A DNA stretch of 64,000 nucleotides from Galeopsis tetrahit (Eukaryota; Streptophyta; Magnoliopsida; Lamiales; Lamiaceae), in NCBI GenBank assembly GCA_963675135.1, contig OY776130.1, forward strand, positions 27,644,001 to 27,708,000, read 5' to 3'. The position numbers and the translations under genes are program-made. Positions within the stretch are counted from its first letter, which is position 1; every line of letters begins with the position of its first letter. Below, piece after piece: positions 32,905 through 44,842 of this stretch. The notes under the pieces were generated by a model. It made no database searches and was not told the origin of the DNA. It saw only the letters and a list, made by a program, of their open reading frames with translations.

Positions 32905-33549
32905 TAGATTAAGGTTTATTAAAATTAAATTTGTGTTTGTTAGATTAAAATTAAAATTAAAATTTAAACAACTCATCTCTATCAAATCAATTTCAATCAA
33001 TATCTTCTCTCTTTCCTCTACAAAAAGTTAGTTTCTCTGTAATTCTTGAGTATAAATTATTTTTAATTAATTATAAATTAATTTTTAAATAAAATCTCTA
33101 ATAACGTTTAAAATTAGACGTAATGATGGTCTGCAATAATTATGCGTGTTGGAGAGTTAATTACGTGTAAAGAAAGAGATTAGCGTGCGCACCATTAATT
33201 AGTAATTAATTCATTCTTTATCATAATCTTTAATTAAGGGTATAACAGTAATTGAGTAATTAATAAAACATTAATTAAATAAATAAAAAGAATATGTACG
33301 TACAAAATCTGTACAAAAAATATTACCGAATGTTTTGTTTGGCAAGCTAGACATTATAATTAGCCACATATTTATCATTGTAAGCCTCATGTATTAAAGA
33401 AGAAGAACATTCTTACGAAAAAACTTGTCAACAGCACCATACAACTGGTATATGAAATGAAATTATATGTTTCAATTTTGTTGTTCCACGTCTTATTTTA
33501 ATAAATGGATGATTGACACATATCATATTAAAAATTAATTAGTGTCTTA
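32905..33549. other. AT-rich intergenic DNA
   Basis: No gene or repeat that I can support. Confidence 0.5.
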
Positions 33550-33905
33550 CTCCCTCCATTTTTTATTAAGTGTCACTTTGCATTTTTTAATATTTTTAAA
33601 ATAAGTGTCATTCTACACATTTTTCTTTAATTTTGACAATTTTACCCTTATACATTATACTCCCTCCATTTTCTTTACCTTGATTTAAGTTTTTTCCCTT
33701 TGAACATAGTACTATAACATAAATCATGGATAAACTTTAGTTATTGTATACATGAATATTACCTACAATATTGACCACATTCATTACTAAACATAAATTT
33801 AATATTAAAATTAGTTATCATTAATGAAGGGTAAAATGGTCCATGATTATATATCTTAATTTGTTGAAAATTGTTAAAATGACACTTAATTAAAAGTGGA
33901 GGGAG
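33550..33905. mobile_element. Stowaway-like MITE with an internal second terminus
   Basis: CTCCCTCCATTTTTTATTAA to TTAATTAAAAGTGGAGGGAG between TA dinucleotides (33548-33549, 33906-33907). A second TACTCCCTCCATTTTCTTTA at about 33659 looks like the left end of a further MITE nested inside. Confidence 0.75.
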
Positions 33906-34713
33906 TATAATATTTGAAGTGACACAGGTTAAAAATTAATTATTTTAGTAGGGTGAAACATTAAATGAAACACAAAAAGTGAAACAATTAGAGAGCTTAC
34001 TCGACTAAGATATAATCTCTTTTTCTTAACCATTGAATTTTTTAAGTGACTTAATTTTCAAATGGATGACTTAGGGTATGATTGGTACGATGGAATAGCT
34101 CATGAATGGAATCACCATTCATGAATCTATTCCAAATTTTATGATTGATATAATTTTTGAAAAGAAATCGTCATTCTTTATGAAATTGAAAGGTGATTCC
34201 CAAAAAGTATGAAATTCTCATACCTTTAAATTCCATGGATTTAGGCATTTAGCTAAGAAATCAACTTTTTAATAAATAATTAATAAAAATAATATTACTC
34301 TTATTTAATAATAAAAAAATTATATAATAATAATATTAATATAATATATAATATCAAAAATAAAAAATAATATAATAAATTTAAAAAATATAAATAATAA
34401 TAATAATATAATGTATTAAATTTTAACGATAATAATATTTTTTTAATAATATTAAATTATAAATATAATAACATAAAAAATAATTTAAAATTTCTCAAAA
34501 ATATAAATAATATATCCAATATATTATTTTTAATAATATAAAATAATATAATAATAATTCTTAATAATAAAAATAAATAAATAATAAGAAAAATATATAT
34601 TAATAATATAAAATAAATTCTTAATAACTTTTCTACCAATAATAATTATTAAAATATTAATAATAAAATTAATATATTTTTAATAATAATTTTATTAAAT
34701 AATAATAATATTA
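33906..34713. other. AT-rich DNA, extreme TAATAA-type low complexity at 34260-34713
   Basis: 34260-34713 is nearly all A and T with ATAATAATA runs. No gene. 34070-34250 has short near-palindromic pieces (CATGAATGGAATCACCATTC) and could be a MITE remnant. Confidence 0.5.
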
Positions 34714-34714
34714 A

Positions 34715-36573
34715 TTTAAATTAGGGTTAATGGTAAATAAATACACAACCTTTAGTCTCAATATCAATTTAATCACGACCTTTACGATACACATTTTTTT
34801 TCTCCGGCCAACAATTGATGATGTGTTTAACGGAGCTTGCCACGTGAGATTAGACATATTCTTTTTTATTTATTTATTTTTTATTTTCCACATTAGATTA
34901 CATTTTATGTAAATAAAAATAAAATTTTATAAAAATAAAAATAAAACTTTTGCTTCTTATGCGTCTTTCTCAACTTCTCAAACTCAATACAATTCTTCTC
35001 TCAAACTCAATCAAGTTCTTCTCTTCTAATCCTAAAAATCAAAATCATAAGGATAGAACCCTATCACTTAGCAAAAAAAAAAAAAAAAATTGTAAAAAAT
35101 CCTTAAAAAAATAAAAATAAATTCTAGGTACTACACTGTTGATAGATCAAGTATATCAGAATGACATTCAACCTTGTGTGGTAGAAGGGTGTGGAAGATG
35201 AGGAAGAGGAATCCTAGAAATTCTACAAAATTGACAAGTCACTTGCTCTATATATATAATGTGGTAGGCCACAAAAAAAAACTGTCCATTGCAAAGGACT
35301 TCAAAAGAACAGAGAAATTGCATGTAAGATTGTGTTTATATTATGATTATTTATACTAATTTTTTTGGCACACATATTTAAAATGTCATGTTATTTCTTC
35401 CAAAAAAAAAAAAATGTCATGTTATATGTTTGTCATGTGACTCATGTTTAAAGAAAAATGACAAACCAATACATGAGTATTGATTTGTGAAGCTTTGACA
35501 CTATTATAAATACAAGGGTAAGTTTCTTATTTTATTAAATATTTATTTATTTCTCATAACTATATTATTATATTCATTCTTCCAAGCACCTGGTTGCAGA
35601 GCAGAAGAGGAGGTAGTGAAGCCCGCGGTAGTTCAGTGAGGGGTAGAATAAGGGTGGAAGGAGTGGTAGTGGAAGTGACTTGGATACTTATAACCTACAA
35701 TGGTAAATGTTTTGTACATTAGACGGTCTAACTATAACTTTTAGTATGCTAAATATATTTTTTCAGAATATTTTCTAAAATATTTTTGTTGTAGTAATCA
35801 TTAGTGTTAAACACATTAATTACTATTAATTACTAGAATGTTTTTTAAGAATATTTTCCTCTCCCATAATGCATATAAATTGTAGTTCTTAACTAGTTGG
35901 ACAAAATAACAAAATAATTTAATAGTTGAAGAATTGCTGAATGGATTAGATGTGTGGTTGCTTTAGGATGATTTTTAGGGGAGTGGTTACTTTAAGATGA
36001 TTTTTAGGGGATTTTGATTTTTAGGGTTAGAATAGAAGAACTTGATTGAGTTTGAGAAGTGAGAAAGACACATAAGAAGAACTCTATTGATTTGATTTTG
36101 AGAAGGGAAGAAGAAAAACTTGATTGAATTTAAAAAGAAGAAAATTTGAGTTTGAGAAGCGGGGAGAAAAGAACTATATTGATTTGATTTTGAGAAGAGG
36201 AGAAGAACTTGATTGAGTTTGAAAAGAGAAAATTTGAGTTTGAGAAGCCGGGAAGGCATGAGTTTTATTTTTATTTTTTATAAAGTTTTTGAGTTTGAGA
36301 AGCGGGGAAGCAGGAGTTTTATTTTTATTTTTTATAAAGTTTTATTTTTATTTCTATATAAAGTGTAATTTGATGTGAAAAAAAAAAAAAGAATGTGTGT
36401 AATCTGACCTCCGACAAACCACATCATCAATTGTTGGCCGGAGAAAAAAAAATGTGTATCTAATTGCAACACAATCAAAAGTTGGGATTTTTTATAATAA
36501 TCGTAAAGGTCATAATTAAATTGATACTGAGACTAAAGATGGTGTATTTATTTAGAATTAACCCTTCAAATTA
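34715..36573. mobile_element. MULE-like transposon, 1.84 kb, long inverted arms, 9-bp TSD
   Basis: The element 34724-36564 begins GGGTTAATGGTAAATAAATA and ends with its inverse. Arms match over CTTTAGTCTCA, ATCAATTTAAT, ACCTTTACGAT, CTCCGGCCAACAATTGATGA and again over TCTCAAACTCAATCAAGTTC at about 35020 and 36030, so inverted similarity spans several hundred bases. The flanking 9-bp repeats TTTAAATTA (34715-34723) and TTCAAATTA (36565-36573) differ by one base, the length expected of Mutator-like elements. The interior (35180-35690) codes weakly for MRKRNPRNSTKLT and VVGHKK, then an Arg/Gly-rich stretch, possibly the C-terminus of a decayed transposase. The right arm repeats a GAACTTGATTGA / TTTGAGAAG motif. 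Confidence 0.7.
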
Positions 36574-37242
36574 ATAATATATATATTTTAAATCATAATC
36601 AATAACAATAAAAAAATTTTCTTAAATTTTTTTTTTTCTGATTATTAGTATATTTTTCCTTAAATTTTTTTTTTCCCTAAAAAATTGTACTCCTACTTCA
36701 TAATTTTTTTATAAAATATTACTTCATTTGTCTACACAAACCATGACTCTTTGACTAAACATATATTTTAAAAATATTAGATAAAATACATAAATTAAAA
36801 TAGTACGGGATGTTGTGTGGTTGTTATAAAGTAAAAATAAAATGATTGTTTAAAAAAAAAAATACTCTTGATGGACAGACAAACAAGGAGAGTGAACATA
36901 CTTTTGGTGGATGAAGAATGATTTGGATGGAGGGATTTAATTTATAGATTTTAAATCCACCATCCAAATTCACCCCACTTGTTTGAATTATAAATGGATT
37001 TTAAATACTTAAATTTCTACTCACACATTTTTTAGTTAAAATTGAGAGGATTCGAAATCCTCACTAAAATTATGTTATTTGAAATCTATATAATACTTAG
37101 ATTTTTACTCACACACTTTTTAGTTAAAATTGAGAGGATTTGAAATCCTCACGAAAAGCATATCATTTGAAATCCATTTATTTTTAAATTCTTTCATTTG
37201 AAATATCTTCTCAAATTAAATTCTTTCATCTAAACACAACCT
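36574..37242. other. AT-rich intergenic DNA
   Basis: No gene. AGTTAAAATTGAGAGGATT, followed by GAAATCCTCAC, occurs twice (about 37032 and 37121), a local duplication of about 90 bp. Confidence 0.5.
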
Positions 37243-38002
37243 GGGGGTGTATTGGTTGTGGATTTTGTAGGATTTTTTTGGTCTTTTAAAGTTTGGGGGT
37301 ATTCAATTCAGATTTTAAAAAGTCTTTTTTTTTCAAAATTATGAGGTATTCAATACGAATTTTAAAAAGTCTTTAAAAATCTTTAGGTATTCAACAGTCT
37401 ACGGATTTTAATAATACTCTATGGATTTTGTTGAATTCTCCTCAAATAATACAAATAAATTTCACTATCCAAAATCTCTTAAAAAATAAGAGATTTCAAC
37501 GGATTCTCTCAGAGAACTTTGAAGACGAAAGATCAGAAGTAGGGATGACAATATTGACCCAATCCGCGGGTATCCACCCCACCCCGCGAGCTTTGGGTCA
37601 GGTCGAATCCGCCCCGTATTGAGTATGGGTCAGGTCAGGTCTGGATCTTATGTTCGACCCGCGGGTATCCGATCCGTCCCGAATGAATATATATAAACTT
37701 TATATATATATATATATATATTTTAATATGGGTAAAATATTATATATTTTTTTTTATTGGTAAATATTTATATTTATATATAATATTAATTTAAAAAAAC
37801 TCTTCACATGAAGAGTTTATGAAAATTTATCTAAATCAATTAAAAATATATATATATTTCACCCTCTATTCAAGTCTATCAAAATCCATATAAATTAATA
37901 AAATAAGTCAGTCAAACTTTACCTGAACTCTATGAATTTTATAAATCCACCTACTTTTTAAAGTTAAAAAAATCTAATAGAATCCCAATTGAATACACCC
38001 CC
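37243..38002. mobile_element. Candidate non-autonomous TIR element with GGGGGTGTATT ends
   Basis: The left end GGGGGTGTATTGGTTGTGGA and the right end GAATACACCCCC (reverse complement GGGGGTGTATTC) are inverted. Both continue with GATTTT...TTTTAAAGTT-type sequence. GGTATTCAA recurs inside at 37297, 37346 and 37386. An embedded GC-rich stretch at 37535-37685 has GCGGGTATCC twice. The ends resemble Harbinger-type MITEs, but no 3-bp TSD is clear. Confidence 0.5.
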
Positions 38003-38551
38003 TTTAAATTAGACAGTGGATTAGGGTAAAGTTGGATTGAATTACATTTTTTCAAGATCGATGAATATTTGATCTAATCAAACTCACAAACATTACTTGA
38101 CTTGATGCGTAGAGATGAACGATCTGAATTATGAGGAGCATGACAAGAGGTATTAAAAATATTTCTAATAAAAATAATATATTAATGATTAAAAACATGG
38201 AATAAATTACAAAATGGATAGTAAAACCTGACCCATATTATTTTAATTGACAAGACACCCACATTCTCTTATAAAATTCACACGGCATGCAACAGTATAT
38301 TCTTTTCCCAGTGCTCGAAAGATTACGACATGCACTTGCTAGATTATATTCCATTTTTTTTAATTAATTAAAAGAAAAAATAAATCATATATATTCCTCC
38401 ACAATTCTTACGCAGAAAGCTGCATCTTCCTCCTCCCAATATATTTATATAATTGTCTTATATGCATGTTTGGACATTTAATTTTCCTCATACATTAATT
38501 CTTCCTATTTATTTGTTGTTTAATTCAAATCTTGCTTGGTGAAGAATTTGA
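38003..38551. other. Upstream region of the PP2-type gene
   Basis: AT-rich. A TATA-like TATATTTATATAA lies at about 38438-38450, about 100 bases before the ATG, and is the likely core promoter. Nothing else can be supported. Confidence 0.45.
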
Positions 38552-39997
38552 ATGTCTACAAAAAATCCTCACCATCAAGGAAATCTGACACTAGAATTCA
38601 AGGTACAAATATATATATTAATTGTTCATCTTGTTTTTTTTCTCACACAAAAAATTGAACGAGATCATCTCACAAAAGATCTATCGACTATTGTGCCGTA
38701 ACACTTCTTTGTTCATTCTTAATTACATTTTTTTAGGAGGAAGATGGTAAAGAGAAAAAGATTGCTCCTAAAGATCTAACGATTGTTTGGGGAGATGATG
38801 ATCGATACTGGAATGTGCGAAATGATGAGTAAGTAGTATCTCTTCTATAATCTACCAAATCAAAAATTTACATTGAATAATTTGATAAATTCTTTCATGT
38901 AATTGGGCGTATAAATACACTTGAATTTTAATGTTTAATTTATTTTATTTAATTTTTGATCCAACATTTATTGAAGTCCAATTTCAATTGCTATATATAC
39001 AATCAATTGCACACAAATATCATTCTAAATATTTAGGCAAATCTGATCCATAGTTTTAACACTTAATAACAATTCTATCATTATATTTTCTCTAGCTAAA
39101 TTTTTTTAATGATAAAAAATTGATCATTTTTTAACTAAATAAATTATAATGATAAGATTTAATTTTGTCTAATTTTCTAGTGCAAGTGGTTATAAACTTA
39201 ATTGTTTAAATAACATCACCACACTATGAAACAACAATAATTTTAGTTATTTTAAAGATAAAATAAAAAATTAAAAAGGAAATCGATGAAACTTGATAAT
39301 TAACTTATTTGCACCAACTCATTTGGAACTGTCTTGTCATAGTTTTCTGATCATTTTCTTAGATGTTAAAATTCACTATAACTCTCACATTTTCTCATTT
39401 ATTTCTCTTTCTACCTTTTTTTTCTTTTATACTTATCTCTACATTTTCTTCTTCTTCCAATCTCTATTTGCCTCAACTTCGTCTAAATATTTTATATTAT
39501 ATTTTTTAATTTTCACATAAAAAATAAATGAGAAGCTTATATCAAGATGGGGTACGGTAGATTACAAAAAAAATGTTGGAATAAAAGATGAAACATGTCC
39601 TAATTAATCAATTATCAACAGAGAATCACCTGCAGTATTGCACCAAGTGTGTTGGCTAGAGGTTAGAGGTTGCGTCAAGAATGTAAAACCCGACAAAGAA
39701 TATGAAGTCGGGTTTAATATATCGTTAACTCCCGATGCATTTGGGTGGGGACCCAAAGTTTTCATTATGGTGAAGAGAGGGCAAGATGGGAAATTCAAGC
39801 CAACAAAGTTTGCCTTAGAAGAAATTGTAAAGCAAAGCAATCAAGACATTAAAGTGAAGGTGCCACCAAATCCTGATCAAGATTCCGATGAGACGGAGCT
39901 TCACTTTGGTATGTTCGAGGTGTGGAGTGGCAAGTGGAAGGGAGGGCTCAAGATTCACCATGCGTTTGTACGACTGTCCGACGACATCTCTGGTTAA
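38552..39997 (+). CDS. PP2: Phloem protein 2 (PP2)-type lectin, three exons, apparently intact
   Basis: Exons are 38552-38602, 38737-38828 and 39622-39997, with donors GTACAA and GTAAGT and acceptors TTTTAG and CAACAG. Phases fit, giving 172 residues and a TAA stop at 39995-39997. After a short hydrophilic N-terminus (MSTKNPHHQGN) the PP2 domain fills the protein: YWNVRNDE (about 40-47), AVLHQVCWLEVRG, NVKPDKEYEVGFNISLTPDA, FGWGPKVFIMVKRGQDGKF and the C-terminal FGMFEVWSGKWKGGLKIHHA. This set marks PP2-A-type carbohydrate-binding proteins of phloem or cytosol. No F-box, TIR or signal peptide is present, and the length fits the small PP2-A9/A10-like group. A possible poly(A) signal AATAAA lies at about 40134. 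No break is seen, so this is the best intact gene in the window. Confidence 0.92.
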
Positions 39998-40400
39998 TAA
40001 TTCTTATTATACTAATAGAGAGTTGAGGTTGCTGAGGTGTCGTCTTTTGATTGATTTTGTCTACGGGTCGATATGTTGTAAGTTTTTGTTATGTGCCAAG
40101 CTTATATTAAATTCTCAATGTAATTGAGAATTTTAAATAAAACAATATCAATAAAAATCATTTAAATTTGTAATGTTGTCAATTTCCTAAATTATAAAAT
40201 TTCAATATCTTCACAATTAATAATCATTTTTCCATTAATAAAATTTATTGAGATTTAATTCCCCAATATACTAAAAGAGAGTTTTGTGTGCTAATTTTTT
40301 GCTTCCAAGTAAAGTTGTCAAAATGGGCTAGTAGGGGTGTGCACCGGTCCAAAATCGGATCGGACCGGAACCGATTTGGATCGCGACCAAAATCTACCCT
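39998..40400. other. 3' flank of the PP2-type gene
   Basis: Contains the probable 3' untranslated region with AATAAA, then AT-rich DNA. 40330-40390 has GTGTGCACCGGTCCAAAATC, then GGATCGGACCGGAACCG, a common anonymous plant repeat motif. Confidence 0.45.
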
Positions 40401-41255
40401 TGAAAGTGTGCTTACTAGTGTTTAAGTAAAAACAGAACAATGTTGCACTGAATGTTGAGACAAATAGTGTAACACCGACTCTAATAGAATATCAGAAATA
40501 ATAAGACACAACGGAAGTCTAAAACACTAAAAACGAAATAAAGACAATGAATACAATGAAATATTTTTAACATAGATTTTATTTAATAAAATCCATGCGA
40601 GTCATACGGCGAAAAACTTTTACTTAACTTGTAAGCACAAATGTTGAGTGAAATGTTACATCATTAACTTTCACAACAAAAACTATGATATAAAAAAGTT
40701 TAAATTTGTAGACGGTCAAATGTATGAACACTGCCAAAAGACTAATCCCTATCTATGATTACACTCTCGATATATAAAAGAAAAGTATTGCCAGTTGCAC
40801 GATAAGTTGGTATACTTCGTACAAACTGAAAGGTATAGCTACTGACCATAATTCCTAACAGGGATGAACGTTCGACCTAGGAGATTGATCGAATAGTACA
40901 CGCTGAATTGTGAAGCCTTCCTTCGGCATTTATAGATGTAGAATCGAATTCTAAAGGCTTCCAAGTGAGGTCCTACTTTTTAGGATTTCAACTCCCATGA
41001 TCTCGCTAGATCTTTTTTCAATGTTCCAAGTCGTTCTAATATGTTCCATGTCATTTTAGCACGTCCTCTTAGGTTCTGAAGTCTTCCAAGTTCCAATCCC
41101 TTGTAGAAGCTTCTAGATCCTGACCTGCATGTGATAACATTTAACTTAACATTTAATATATAACATTTCAAAAAAGACTTAGGAAAAAATCAAGGAAGGT
41201 CAAATTAAGATGTTGTTAATAATGTTAAGACATTTAAGTGTTAACAACATCTACA
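40401..41255 (-). repeat. 3' LTR of copia element B
   Basis: On the minus strand it starts TGTAGATGTTGTTAACACTT at 41255, directly after the polypurine tract AAATTGGGGGAGAT (41256-41269), and ends GCACACTTTCA at 40401. Length is about 855 bp. The 5' partner is not in the window. Confidence 0.7.
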
Positions 41256-41269
41256 ATCTCCCCCAATTT

Positions 41270-42161
41270 GACATTTCGACTACAACACACCCGATGCACA
41301 TATATTTCTATACATACTCAGTATTATGTATTTTGGTGAGGTGAACATCAAGTCTAAATACTAGTCAAGACAATACCTGTTGTAACCGTTGGATCAAATC
41401 AAAAGAAGACCAAAGACAATTTCACAAAGATCCGTGTCATAAGATCAAAGTAATCTTATCCAAAACAAAAATAAGTATAAACAATATACTTATTTACAAA
41501 ACATATAAACTATAAAAAAATTATAAGTTAAATCAGAGCATATAAGTGCTTAGATTAACTTTAAGACTACAGTATGACTCAATAGCAACCAGAGCAAAAA
41601 TAATCAGAGCAAGAAAGGCAAAACAATAAAAATAATTAATAATGACCTAGAATCAGCAAGCAGTAAGAAAACAAGGATAAATCTTTTAAGGCAAACAAAG
41701 CAACTTGAAGCAGTAAGCCAATAAAAATAATTCTTTAAGACAAACATTTTTAAGCAAACTGAAAATAGATTAAAATTAGGGAAAAATCAAATACAATAAA
41801 CAATTAACATAAACAACATGCAGTAAGCAAATAATGATATGTATGAAAACAATTTAAGCATAAAATAGTAATCTATTATCATTAATGCCTTGTCAATTTT
41901 TATTTTTTTTATCATTAATGCAAAAAAATTGAGCTAGTTGAATAAAACAACCTATCAACTAGGAATATAAATAGTGTATCAGAGAAATATCAAAGTAAAC
42001 TTAAACACAATAGATTTAACAAAATACAAAGGGAGATATAAAAAGCTAAAATCTGTAAAACTAAAAAAGTAGCATGATTTGCTATAACAATAGTAGCAGC
42101 ATCAAGTTCCTGCACATGTGCCATTAGAAATTCAGCTCTCCCTTTGTCTTGAAGCATCTGT
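41270..42161. other. Internal 3' region of element B without clear coding
   Basis: Lies between the polypurine tract and the ORF at 42162. AT-rich with scattered stops in all frames. No domain that I recognise. Confidence 0.45.
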
Positions 42162-42749
42162 TCACAGATCACCATACAGTGTCTCCATATCAGCAACATC
42201 ATCATCAGCCTCTTCAACAAAACAAGTAGTTGCAAAATGTGCAACAACATCAGTCACTTCAGTATCTTCTCCAGCATCAGGTCCTCCACCAGCTATTGTA
42301 ACTCCTTCATCATTTAACTCTTCAATCACCACATTAGAGTTAGAATGAACAGATGGTGGTGGTACTCCCCCTGTTGGAGTGGAAAACATTTTGGTCCACT
42401 GGTTCTTCAGGAACTTGAGCTCATCTATGTAATCCTGTAAGTGTTGTAGCTGTGACATAATGAAAGCTCGTGAAACCGAATAATTTTCAGGAATGTTGAT
42501 ACCAATGTTCTCAACATTTGGTGTTGTATTCCTCTGTTTTGGCATAGAAGAGCCTGGTTGAGCAGAAGTGGAAGGTTTGTGCTGATTTTCAGTACCAGGA
42601 GCTGTTAATGGCAAGTTAATAACTTTGTCCTTAGTGAGTAAGGCAGGAGCAATAGTCAACAAAAGTACCCTCCCCCTCAATACACCCGTCTTCTTAGCAG
42701 TGAAGCCATGGTGCTTTAAATAGTTAGAAATCAAAACAGGATAGGGCAT
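42162..42749 (-). CDS. Retrotransposon-associated hypothetical ORF (3' ORF of element B)
   Basis: An open frame of 195 residues on the minus strand, between the 3' LTR and the RT/RNase H region of element B. It opens MPYPVLISNYLKHHGFTAKK, followed by a Ser/Pro/Asn-rich middle, a possible helical stretch (QLQHLQDYIDELKFLKNQW) and an acidic tail. The MPYP...YL.H.G opening is one I associate with proteins encoded downstream of pol in large plant copia elements. It could be the remains of an env-like 3' ORF. I assign no function. The upstream part of the ORF is not visible. Confidence 0.45.
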   Translation of the reverse strand: MPYPVLISNYLKHHGFTAKKTGVLRGRVLLLTIAPALLTKDKVINLPLTAPGTENQHKPSTSAQPGSSMPKQRNTTPNVENIGINIPENYSVSRAFIMSQLQHLQDYIDELKFLKNQWTKMFSTPTGGVPPPSVHSNSNVVIEELNDEGVTIAGGGPDAGEDTEVTDVVAHFATTCFVEEADDDVADMETLYGDL

Positions 42750-43439
42750 ACTTTCTTTTCCCGAATTAAATAGTTAAGAACATTTCAGAATATTAATTAA
42801 AAATTGCGCATAATTTGAAAAATAGAAAACGTGGGTTAGTAGTTAATTAAAAAAATAAATAAATCTCAATAAATAATTAAATAATTACAACTTATAAAAA
42901 TAAATTTGAATCATGTAATGTTATTCTCAAAACTGTTACATACACCTCAACACGATTTTTACATCAATTTTCTTTATTTATGTTGTCCCATATTTTTTTT
43001 ATTTTTGTGTTATAACATCTAATTTGTATTTATCCATTTTTCATGTAGAGTACATCGTAGTAGTGAACTTCGTGCCCCATACTTACTTAATGGATTACAA
43101 ACCTCTTGATATTTTTACCAAAAATCACCTTTCGAAAAGAAGGCATCGTAGTAGCGAACTCTGTACTCCATAGTTACTCAAGGATTTGGTACATCTTTTA
43201 GTATGCTAATAACATTCTATTTTTATGCATTTGACAGATGTAATACATGTTTATTTTTTGCACTACAAAATCCTTAGATTCAAAAATATTTTACAAAGTA
43301 ATTATTTAACTAAGTAAAAAATAAATTCAACTTATAAAATTTATACAACCCATGATGTTGTCCAAAATGCCAACGCATTTGTGAAAACATCCATTCAGGA
43401 TTTTTCAAATAGTGCACATGCCAAGAGATTTTCTCAAAA
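42750..43439. other. AT-rich segment inside element B
   Basis: No coding that I can support. An imperfect duplication CATCGTAGTAG.GAACT occurs at about 43052 and 43146. Confidence 0.45.
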
Positions 43440-44697
43440 TTGAGAATCTCTCATGGTCTAAAGCCTTAGTGAAAATATCAGCATTTTGTTTTTCAGTAGG
43501 TACATACTCCAACTTAACAATATTATTCTCTAATAAATCTCTCATAAAGTGATATCTTATGTTAATGTGCTTTATGAGTGAGTGTTGTACAAGATTTTTA
43601 GAAATGTTAATGGCACTAGTATTATCACAAAAGATTGTAAGTATACCATTTTAAATACCATAGTCATGGAACATCTTACTCAACCACAAGAGTTGTGTGC
43701 AACAACTTCCTACAACTATGTATTTTGACTGAGCTATGAATTGTGAAACACAATTCTGTTTCTTACTGTGTCATTATACAAGATTGTTTCCCATGTAAAA
43801 ATATTCTCCACTCGTACTCTTTCTATCATATATATCACTAGCCCAATCACATCATTTGTACCAAATCCCAGGTTCACTTGTACCTGCAACATACTTCATT
43901 ATCATTTTCACTGCTTTCAGGTGAGATTCATTTGGATTTTCTTGGTAACTAGTACAAACACACACACACTATACATAATATATGATCTACTAGAGGTAAA
44001 ATAAATTAAACTACCTATCATGGATCTATACAATGTTGGATCAACATCCTTTCCAACATTGTCTTTGCAAAGTTTCAAAGTGGATCCCATGGGAGATTTC
44101 ATAGCTTTTGAACTATCAAGACCAAACCTTTTAACTAAGTTCTTAGCATACTTACCTTGAGAGAAGAAAATACCATCCTTACATTGCTTGATTTGAAGAC
44201 CAAAATGTAATTCAAGTTTCCAACCATACTCATCTCAAATGTTGCAGTCATTGCCTCAACAAATCTGTTTAACATTTTATCACAAGTTGAACCAAACACA
44301 ATGTCATCAACATATATTTGAGCAATAAGTAAATCTTCTCAAGTGTGCTTAATGAACAAAGTTCTATCGTCTTCTCCTTTAATAAAACAATATTCTAAAA
44401 GAAAGTCAGTAAACCTACCATACCATGCTCTAGGAGCTTGTTTTAGACCATACAAAGTTTTCTTAAGTTTATATACATGCTCAGGGTATTGTGAATCTCC
44501 AAATCTTTTAGGATGTTCAACATATGCTTCTTCATTCAAAATGTCATTTAGAAATACAACTTTTACATTCATTTGATAAAGTTTAATATCAACAAAACAT
44601 GCAATTGCTAGCAATAATCTAATAGATTATATCCCAGCAACAGGTGCAAAGTTTCATCTAAATCAACACCTTCAACTTGGGTGTAACCTTGTACAAC
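43440..44697 (-). pseudogene. Copia element B reverse transcriptase and RNase H remnants
   Basis: Minus strand, in order: a start within RT (GYTQVEGVDLDETL, about 44640-44690), then 44614-44339 ([40 protein letters not shown]), a region near 44310 coding for the catalytic strand, then 44102-43917 (LYRSMIGSLIYFTSSRSYIM). The RNase H end is at 43440-43660 (FCDNTSAINISKN, HINIRYHFMRD, PTEKQNADIFTKAL). Stops and frame changes occur throughout. The N-terminal half of RT is missing at the junction with the inserted DNA. Confidence 0.85.
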
Positions 44698-44842
44698 TGT
44701 CACACCCCAATTTTCATAAAAGTAGATTTTGCGGAAATACTTGAAAATTTTCAAAATAATGGGCATGAACTAAAATTTTAACTAAAAAATTAAGTTTTAC
44801 GAATTGATATACCAATAAAATCTTGAATAACAGCGGAAGACT
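44698..44842. repeat. Fragment starting TGTCACACCCC, probably an LTR piece
   Basis: TGTCACACCCCAATTTTCAT, at the sharp end of element B's RT, is a terminus common to plant LTR retrotransposons. Only about 145 bp remain before the family A LTR begins. Confidence 0.45.

Noticed and set aside
42162..42749. ORF as a host gene with an acidic C-terminus
   Set aside because: It sits between the polypurine tract/3' LTR and RNase H of element B in the same orientation, so a retrotransposon origin is more likely.
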